A stretch of DNA of 64,000 nucleotides, taken from Costus lasius (taxonomy: Eukaryota > Streptophyta > Magnoliopsida > Zingiberales > Costaceae). Positions 56,115 through 64,000 of this stretch are shown piece by piece. Made by a program: the position numbers and the translations under genes. Within the stretch, counting starts at the first letter, position 1. Every line of letters begins with the position of its first letter. The notes under the pieces were generated by a model. The model worked only from the letters and a program-made list of their open reading frames with translations. It was not told the DNA's origin and did not search any database. Where the stretch lies: contig CM050454.1 in the NCBI GenBank assembly GCA_027563935.2, positions 23,681,501-23,745,500 on the forward strand, given 5' to 3'.

Positions 56115-57385
56115 TAGAGACACAAATATCACAACAAGCTAGTACTTCTTATAGACCCCTAGGGAAATTGCCTGCTAAACCTGAACCAAACCATAGGGAG
56201 TACTGTAATGCTCTCATTACTAGGAGTGGGAGGCAATTAGATGAACCTAAAGGTTGAGTTGAGGATAATGAAAAAAAGCCTGAGATTGAACATAACAATG
56301 AATTAGACTTGAAATCTCCTATGCATGAGCAGTCCCAAACTAGTTTGCCACCTCATAAGGGTGATGAACCTAAAGGTGATAAGCCATGTCAGTCAGATCT
56401 TCCTAGGCTTAGTTCACCAGCCCCATATAGGCCACCTATACCTTTTCCCCAGAGACTAGTGCAAGCCAAGTTAGATAAGCAGTTTGAGAAATTTCTTGAT
56501 GTCTTAAAAAGGCTTTACATTAATATTCCATTCATTGAAGGTTTATCTCAAATGCCCTCATATGCTAAATTTTTGAAAGAAATTTTGTCTAATAAGAGAA
56601 AGATAGAGGACTATGGTACTGTGGCTTTAACTAAAGAGTGCAGTGCTATTATCCAGAATAAGTTGCCACCAAAATTAAAGGATCTAGGTAGTTTCTCAAT
56701 ACCTTGTTCAATTGGGAGTGAGGCTGTCGACCGAGGCTTATGTGATCTGGGTGCTAGTGTAAGCCTAATGCCATTATCTATTTGCAGGAAACTGGACATG
56801 GGTGAGCTTATACCAACTTCAATATCTTTGCAGCTCGCTGATTCATTGGTAAAGTATCCAGTTGGTATTTTAGAAAATGTTCCAGTGCAAATAGGTAAGT
56901 ATTTCATACCAGCAGGTTTTGTGGTTTTTGAAATGGAAGAAAGTTCCAAAAATCCAATCATTCTTGGTAGACCCTTTTTAGCCATAGCTGGAGCAGTCAT
57001 TGATGTTAGGAAAGGAAAAGTCACATTTGGTATTTGTGAAAATATAATTGAGTTTGATTTAATAGATTCATTGAAAAAAACATCACATTCAGGATCATGT
57101 TGTAGTATCGATATAATAGAAGATGTTGTTAATGATATGCATAATTTATTTGATTAACCCTCTAATATTGAGACTGACACTTTTTCTGAGTGTGTGAGTA
57201 GAGGATTTCAGGAGAAAACTGATTCAATTTCTGAAAAGAGAAAGAAAAAGAGACAGAGAAGAAAAGAAAGACTGAAACTGCTTAAGAAAGGAAAAAGGTT
57301 CTTGGGAAAAGTTGGACATTATTTCTTGAATGAGCCTTATGTTGTCAGAGGCGTTGAACAAAACAAAGAGAAATCAGAATGGTGA
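56115..57385 (+). pseudogene. Gag tail and aspartic protease of Athila-like gypsy F, part 2
   Basis: Resumes the gag frame after copia E. An in-frame TGA lies at 56255-56257. The following open stretch (56309-57157, 282 codons) holds a proline-rich linker (PAPYRPPIPFPQR) and a retropepsin domain: active site CDLGASVSLMP (Asp codon at 56744) and the later ILGRPFLA flap/strand motif. TAA at 57155-57157, then about 75 more codons in the same frame with a very basic run (KRKKKRQRRKERLKLLKK). No RT, RNase H or integrase follows: the non-coding 3' region starts right after 57385. This protease would cleave Gag. Confidence 0.85.
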
Positions 57386-59088
57386 CTGAAAGCACCACCA
57401 CGATCAAATCCGAGTGCAGAACGGTCAATCTAATGACCTTTAAATTAGCGCTTCTTGGGAGGCAACCCAAGCACTCATACTTAGCTTAGTTTCTTTTACT
57501 TTAGTTTATTTTTAGAGTTAATTTTTCTTCTCTTTTTGTAGGTAAAATCGAGTTTGGTACAAAATTATGGCACTACCGTGATGAATTTTACGGGCCGTAA
57601 TTTCGTGAAATTTTTATACAAAAAGTTTTCGAGATTTGGCTCAAATTACGGTAGTACCATAATTCTTTTCACGGTACCATAATTTTTCATCAAAATAAAA
57701 TAAAAGAAAAATGGTTCGGACCCGAGGACACAGAGGAGGTTGGATCTAAGACGGACAAGTAGAGCTTTGTGAGTATCATTTTCCTACTTATTTGCATTTT
57801 ATCTTTTATATTTTTCTGATGATTCATGTGTTCATATGGAAGGATAAATCCTTCAAACTTCTTGTGTTCACCGATGCTATCTTACCTTGCCTTTGTTTGA
57901 CTCTCTCATGATTCAATTGGGTTGTATTGATATATTCTGAGTATGAATTTCTGATATTCATTCGATTTGGTTGTATGTGATGTTTTGATATTTGGGATCG
58001 ACACTTTGTGATTGGTATGGTGCATGACTTGGTTAACACAATGATGATTTTAGTTCTGATTTAGTAATGATGTGATAAATGCCTGTGTGGTTTGTTCTAA
58101 TCATGAAAATACTACTATTATCATACCAAAATTTTTCCTGATGATAAATTACTGTACATGACAATACTTGATGATTGGAAATAGACTAATATGCTGAATT
58201 TATTTCATTGATATAATTTATCTGTTGAAATTTTCCATTGATTAATACATGAAGTTTTGGGTAAATATGTTGTTTAATGAATGAAATTTGAAAGAGAAAT
58301 AACTCCTTTAAATAAAATGAGCATATGTTGTATGATTTTTGGATTGATATCAATTGATTAAACCTAGTAGATCATTAAAGTCCATCTTGTCATTTGTTGG
58401 GAAGAAAGAATCCGAAATCCAAAAAGAAAAGTGACTCCCCTATTTGGCACTGCGAAAAATTGGCAATGAGACATAAAGACATGGGTTGAAGTATGAAAAT
58501 AATAACTTCTCTTCTTGACATTGTATTTGCAATGGTACTGAAGATAAGAGTTGAAGTTCAATTAAAAAGTATGTATCTATGTGAGTGTATGCCATGAGAG
58601 AAATTCTTTGACATTAACTCTGCTATCTCAAAAAGAAATTTTCCTACTTAAAGAGATATGAGTTCTGTTATGTTGGTTATGTGACCAATATATTCTAAAT
58701 TTGTCACCAGACAAAAAGGTGGTATTCATTTTAGAAAATGTCAAAGATACATAAAAAGAAGAGAGAAAATTTGAGTGGAAAAAGATTTTGAGGTCCCTAT
58801 TCCTGTAAACAAAGACATCATGGACTCAAAACTAAAACTAGTTTACTCTTGAGATTGAAATTCTATTTATGCACATTGAGAAATTTTATTTGATTTAGTT
58901 ATGGATCTTAAAGATTGAATTCAGAGGACGACATATTTATTTGAAATTTTAAGTTATTATTTCATGTGAATTTTTCATAAGTAATTGTATCCTAGAAATT
59001 TATTCATCATATGAAAGTTTATTTTCCATAAACAGTATTGATTTCTTTATTTACTTGAGGACAAGCAAAGTTTGAGCCTTATGTATTT
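57386..59088 (+). other. 3' non-coding interior of gypsy F
   Basis: No gene. It contains the gcgcttcttgggaggcaacc block (from 57447), a TTACGG-type repeat cluster (57560-57685), a diverged version of the G tandem hairpin (58440-58560), and cttgaggacaagcaaag before the LTR. The layout is colinear with 31734-34460 of G. Confidence 0.6.
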
Positions 59089-60929
59089 TTATGACTCTAA
59101 ATTTCATAGTAATTTTCTTACTTATTAAATGGTCTTTTGGGGTCATAATCATGCTCGTTTGCTTATTTTTATATCTTATTTATCCAATACTTTGGAATCT
59201 AAACCTTTCTTAGTTTTTGATTAATTTCAAGTAAAAAGGCATCATTCTGATAGGTTTTCAAGCAATTTCAATGCATGGACGAATTCTAATCATCAAGAGG
59301 AGTTTACACATCAAATTTCAAGTCAAACCGAGTTTTCTAGCAAAATTACGGTAGTGTCGTAATGAATTTTATGGCCATAATCTACGAAGATAGCACTACC
59401 GTAATAATTTTCACGTCCGCTTGCCACAGGAAATTTTTTAGAAAATTACGGCACTACCATAATGCTTTTTACGATGCCGTAATTTAGGTCCAAATTCATA
59501 CAACGACTTCAGAAGATTTCGGATGAATTACGACACTGCCATAATGTTTTTCATGGTGCCGTAATTGTGGGCGAATTTCACATAGAAACTTTCAGAAACA
59601 ATTGAGAAGAATACAACACTACCGTGATGATTTTTACAGTGCCATAACTGTGAGCCGTTTCCATACAGTAACTTTAGAAGGCATTACGACACTACCATAA
59701 TTATATTTACGGTACCGTAATTTCTGGCCCAGTTTCCCAATTCTTCTGCTGGACACTTAAAAAGATGATTTCTCGAGCTTTAGGATAGCAATTGAAGATC
59801 CGTAAAAAGGAGAACAATTAGGATAAATAGGAGAAAGATCTCGAAGTGAAAGGAAGAATTTTTATTAAGGATTCATGACGAATTTCATAGAATCGCCGCC
59901 CCCCTAGGCTTCATCCGTTCTCAGTGTACAGACCACCTCCGGCCACAAAATTTGAAAGGAAGCTTCGCCTGAAGGAGGAGAACATACTACAGAAGTTTTA
60001 GAGTAAAAGGAGATCGATCGAGGGAGAAATCAACAAAAATAAGGGCGCCGCCACTGTTCATCACGTCCAGGAGCAAAATTACAGGCTGTAATTTTCATTA
60101 CAGCCCTGTTTTGTAACTTTTACTGTTCTCTTTCAATTTCTATTCACTCTAAACGATGTTTTATTATAATTCTTCAATCATGCTAGCTTAAACCTTCTTT
60201 TGGGACATGGGGGAGTAATCCCCTAAATTTCTTAATGACTAGATTAATTTTACTTTCGTCCTGATAATTTTACTGTTATAATTCTACTTATGTGTTGATT
60301 GCCTTTAATTGTCCATAGATTCATATTTATCAGCATGATTTATAGTTTTTACATTATGGAATGAAAAGTGATTTGTGAAAACTTGGAACCCTAAAATTGA
60401 ACGTTAGGAACTCATAGTAAGAAATTAGGTTTGTTCTTATTTCTCGATTTTAAAAGTATATTGCCATGTTCATAATCTGAACTTAGGATTGAGTTATTGA
60501 AATAAACATGATGATAATATGAGAGATCAAGTATTAGATTGTTGGAGAACCTTAAGTAGAACATGTGAAAATTATAGTATGAAAATATGTATGTTTTCAC
60601 TTGAGATGATTGACTTAGAATTCGGATGCATGAGAGTGAACCTTGAGTTCTTTGTCAATGATTTCTTTATGAAGTAAATTTTGTCTTTATCATAATAAAA
60701 TTTTATTGATGAATATCTATTCATATCTAGTCATGGAAATTAAGGCGGATGAAACCCTAGTCCCAATTTCCCTCTCTGATATTTTTGTGTAGCTTCTGAT
60801 ACTTTGCTTTCACATTTTCGATTGCCTAGCTAGTAAGAAATTGATTATTCGGTACTTGGCAAACGAGGTCTCTGTGGTTCGATATCTTAATTATTACTTT
60901 GAGTATCTGTGCACTTGCGGACTACAACA
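59089..60929 (+). repeat. 3' LTR of gypsy F
   Basis: 1,841 bp, ending gactacaaca. Its first two bases are TT instead of TG, so the terminal dinucleotide has decayed. The TTACGG array is at 59347-59725. It keeps about 170 bp (about 60453-60605) that the 5' LTR lost. Confidence 0.9.
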
Positions 60930-60934
60930 TTAAG
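60930..60934. repeat. Target site duplication of element F (right)
   Basis: ttaag, matching 27033-27037. Confidence 0.93.
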
Positions 60935-60955
60935 GTACCTCAACGATAAGGTCTG

Positions 60956-60971
60956 AGTGCAAGTGAGAGAT
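60956..60971 (+). other. Polypurine tract of decayed copia C
   Basis: agtgcaagtgagagat, one base different from the PPT of B, D and E; it connects the pol remnant at 26119-27037 to the LTR at 60972. Confidence 0.85.
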
Positions 60972-62782
60972 TGTTAGTATTATGCCCTGAGACCTATGTT
61001 TCAGTCTTAACTTTTATACTACATACATTGATATTTATAGATATCTTGGCATTGTCGTTGTCTTATTTTATTGTACATCTACGCATATGTATGTTGACAT
61101 GATGATGTCCCTCTGAGATATTTCTATCTCAGTTTGCTATGTCTCGATTTGAGTACCATGGTGGATAAGGAATAGCTATGGTGCAGATGAGACTCATATA
61201 TGTGCTGGTTATCACGGGTTGCTTAACCCAGGTATATGGGTATACCAAGGGCGATATACTGGACCGACCCAACATGAGGATACTTGTTGGTGTCTCAAGA
61301 AGAATCTCACAATGAAAGAGATCGTAGATGTCCTATGACTTGAGGGAGATTGTGTCTCTATGTAGTAAGGGATATACTTTGATACAACCTAACACCTCGC
61401 TGTAAAAGGGAGGTCATAACGATTGTCATTGTGTATGTCTTGAGCTGTATAGAGTTGTGTCTTGCCAATAGAGGATTTGCCTTTTCCCTGCGAGGAAGCT
61501 TGATGTCCATGGGCCCCTACATGGTGCTTGACTAAAAGTGTGTGGCCACACCTAGGATAAGCCTGAATAGAGTCATGACCATTAACTTTAGAATCAACAA
61601 GTGTGACACGCTTGTCCGACTTGGACAATCAGCCTGGCAAAGGCACATGTATAATTATATATCTTATCACAGTTCATGGTTGCCGATGGCGACATTTATT
61701 CAGATGAATTAGGTAGCAGCGATGTACTGCTAGGTGCTACTCACTGCTTGTGATGATGAGGTTATCGCTGCCAATGTTAGAGGGACCTACAGGATCACAC
61801 ACCTAGACGCTAGAGACTCCATATTGATCGGATAGCCTCATATCAAATCTATGGATGATTCGGATCTGTTTGGGAGTTTTATGCTGCACAGATGATCGAT
61901 ATGAGCTGAGAGGAGCTCTATAGATTGTTGTGATCAATTGACCCCGGTTGACCTCGGGTGACCAGTTTTGACTCTGGTTGACTAGGTCGATGTCGACAGG
62001 TCAAAACTTGGGTCAGCGCCGAGATTACTGCGGTGGCTTGATGATATGATCACATATGCACCCACTAGCTTGAATTATTAGTAATTAGTAATTATTAATT
62101 AATTCATAAGTGGTGGGGGCTACAACTTATCCCGCAAATATTTATAAATAAAAATATTGCAACTTAAGTTGACGGGCCCATGCATAAAATCTATAAATGC
62201 ATGGGCATAGACGCATACATTGTATGAATCACATGTTGCAAACCCTAGTTGCCTAGGTCATCTCCTCCCCTCACAAAACCTAGCCGCCACCTTCTCCTAC
62301 CTCTTGGCGCCCCTTGTGGTGATCTCCATGCGTGATCAGCCCTTCCTTGGTGCAAATTGAAGGTGAAGATGGCTGTAGCATCCCTTGGCACATCTTCCTT
62401 CGTGGTTGGCACTTTAAGAAGGTGTTCACTTCTTCTTGGCGCACCTATTGGAAGAAGACAGCAAGTTGGCGCATATCCTGTGATGGCACAACTTATTGTG
62501 GACAGCAAGGTGATCTTCTCCCTTGGCATGGATCTCCTCTCTCGAAGCTAGCACGTGCATGGAGCGGAGGAGTCTCGAGGTAGTCCGTGTGTCCTCAATT
62601 GTAGAGGACGGGTTATTGTGCGTCTCCGATTGCCATCGTTGGCTTCAGATCTGCTAGTAAGGCATACCCCCAATCACATCCTTTGTATTCTTCATAAGAA
62701 AGCTCCTTGTTGAATTTGGAATCTCTTTTTGGGCTCGCTTCCACTGTTTTTGAATTTTAAAATAGCCCGGGGATTCTCAACA
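60972..62782 (+). repeat. 3' LTR of decayed copia C
   Basis: 1,811 bp, TGTTAGTATTATGCCC...ggggattctcaaca. Related to the LTR of H. It carries GTGTGGCCACAC (61540-61551) where the other LTRs have GTATGGCCATAC, and a stem with ACAAG/CTTGT arms (61597-61615). Short frames inside (for example 62332-62583) are not supported as genes. Confidence 0.85.
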
Positions 62783-63027
62783 GTACATTCGCATATACAA
62801 TGTCCCTGAAGATAAATTTTATCTAGTCTTAAAGGATTGTCCTCGGTTGAGTATCATAGCGGATAAGGGACAGCTATAATGCACGTGAGACTAGTATATG
62901 TGCTGGTTGAGCATGGGTTGCTAACGCAGGCATATGAGTATATCAAGATAGATATATTAGATCGACTCATCATTAGGATTCGACTTAGTGTCACAAGTCA
63001 AATCTCATAGTGATAGAGGTATGCTTG
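62783..63027 (+). repeat. Copia LTR fragment 'K' flanking C
   Basis: Aligns with the H LTR from about 14430 to 14690 (atacaatgtccct, tatgtgctggttgagca, gggttgctaacgcaggcat). C appears to have inserted into this LTR; gtaca at 62783-62787 would be the right-hand duplication, but the left one is not visible. Confidence 0.65.
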
Positions 63028-63510
63028 TGATGCGACTGTAAGTACACGATTGAATCAAAGTAATAAAATAAGATCATTCCCAATGAGGATCTGTCAGTCA
63101 AGTACCAATTACATAGTCGATCTATAGCTAGATGATTCAACTAGTGTTTTGTTTGAAACTTTTAAGTACGAGGAAGCAAAAGCAAGCGTTTAGGGTACAA
63201 ATCAATACAGAGAGAGTCGGGACTCGAGGTTTCACAACACTGACGAGTGAGAATTAATAAAAATAAATCATCATAGAGAAAATTAAGGTGTTGAAAGGGA
63301 TTTTTCCTTTGTACAGATTACCTTCTCTCGAAGCGTAATCTGGTACTTAACCACGATAATTCTCTACTCTCGTGACAATTATTGTAGTTAAGCCCCTTAA
63401 GCTCTGTGAAAAATCTTGCGCTTGGATTCACATATTTGAAAAGAATAGATCTGACATCGTGATTCACCTCTCGGTCCTTCTTGCGACGTCTAAGACGTAA
63501 AAGTACTTGG
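63028..63510. other. Unassigned 483-bp segment
   Basis: No gene. On the minus strand it ends ...cagtcgcatcaca, which resembles the end of a gypsy LTR, so it may be a minus-strand LTR fragment. No second copy is in the window. Confidence 0.3.
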
Positions 63511-64000
63511 TGATGACACCAAAATATATAGTATATTTTGTATCATTCTATGTATCTTTTCATGCTAAATTGAGGATCTTTTTGCTTATTTTTATGCTGA
63601 ATTCATCAAATATTGCAAAGTCTACTTCTATTTTGGTTTTTCATAGTTTTCAGGTAAAAAGGCACTATTTCAAGGCATTTTCAAGCAAAATCAAACACAT
63701 AAAAGAGTTACCATCATCAAGAGGAAGTCACCCAAGAAATTTCACGCAAAACGGAGCAACTCAGCAAAATATGGCAGTGTCGTAATCCATTTTACGGTGC
63801 CGTAATTTCAGACAGTACCGTAAAATCAGAACACTGCCGTAATTTGGAGGATTTTCCGAACATAAAGTTTTTGTAATTTTACGGAACTGCCGTAAAGAAT
63901 TACACAGCCGTATTTTTTAGCGCTTCCAGAACAGAAACCTTTGCTGATTTTACGGCACGGCCGTAAACGATTCTACGGTACCGTATTTCCCAGGCGATTC
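63511..64000 (+). repeat. Start of another Athila-like gypsy LTR, cut by the window edge
   Basis: Begins TGATGACACCAAAATATATAG like the LTRs of G, then caggtaaaaaggcac and a TTACGG/CCGTAA array (63765-63990). Divergence indicates a separate subfamily. Confidence 0.75.

Larger units (their letters stand above)
27038..60929 (+). mobile_element. Non-autonomous Athila-like gypsy element 'F' (holds G, E and D)
   Basis: The two LTRs, both starting at a TGATGACTC-like edge and ending gactacaaca, are 33.9 kb apart because three other elements landed inside. Removing G, E and D leaves roughly 8 kb. The PBS matches tRNA-Asp. Coding content is gag and protease only; no RT, RNase H or integrase motif occurs between the protease and the 3' non-coding region, so F depends on other elements to move. 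TSD ttaag is perfect. The LTRs differ by many substitutions and some large indels, so F is older than the copia insertions. Confidence 0.9.

Noticed and set aside
57186..57385. Envelope-like protein of an Athila-type element after the protease
   Set aside because: The frame is short and very basic with no signal peptide or membrane segment; it continues the protease frame after a stop.
61389..61628. 79-codon minus-strand frame in the C LTR
   Set aside because: A related LTR (H) does not keep it open; antisense to a region with conserved palindromes.

Overview
This 64 kb window is nuclear DNA from a seed plant with a repeat-rich genome, and it consists almost entirely of nested LTR retrotransposons. 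I found no host gene, rRNA gene, tRNA gene or CRISPR array. The plant assignment rests on Ty1/copia elements with a primer site for initiator tRNA-Met, on Athila-like Ty3/gypsy elements with a primer site for tRNA-Asp and the 'gcgcttcttgggaggcaacc' block, and on 1.7 kb LTRs. With no host gene visible, the species cannot be named.

Layout. On the left, a complete minus-strand copia element (A, 271-9365, TSD catcc) sits inside an LTR of its own family (L, 1-270 + 9371-9668). L in turn abuts another copia LTR fragment (J, 9669-10130). Next comes an old, decayed plus-strand copia element (H): leader, broken gag, wrecked pol and 3' LTR (10131-15974). A second decayed copia (C) follows. Its pol is cut by an intact copia B (17060-26113, TSD cacac), and its last bases by a 33.9 kb composite (F, 27038-60929, TSD ttaag). 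C's PPT and 3' LTR reappear at 60956-62782.

F is an Athila-like gypsy element with only gag and protease. Its 5' LTR is split by a second non-autonomous gypsy element (G, 28534-36143, TSD ctgcg). Its gag is split by copia E (37847-56109, TSD gattt). The 5' LTR of E is itself split by copia D (39160-48294, TSD gtaac). All five younger insertions keep perfect 5-bp duplications, and LTR pairs match in length exactly for A, B, D and E. The right edge holds another LTR fragment (K), an unassigned 0.48 kb and the start of a further gypsy LTR.

A, B, D and E are one copia family with a single gag-protease-integrase-RT-RNase H reading frame. A and B are uninterrupted; D has a one-base deletion in gag; E has two nonsense codons. 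G and F cannot move without help, because neither has a recognisable RT or integrase.

The most interesting signals are in non-coding parts of the copia family. (i) An LTR-embedded ATG-GCN-ATG followed by a splice donor is in phase with an acceptor 21 nt before the gag ATG, in all four copies. (ii) Several leader and LTR hairpins show compensatory changes between copies, including a GNRA-capped stem, twin stems, and three stems sharing one hexaloop. (iii) G carries an acidic, internally repeated reading frame where protease and pol would be expected. These are inferences from sequence comparison inside the window; LTR difference counts were made by eye and are approximate.
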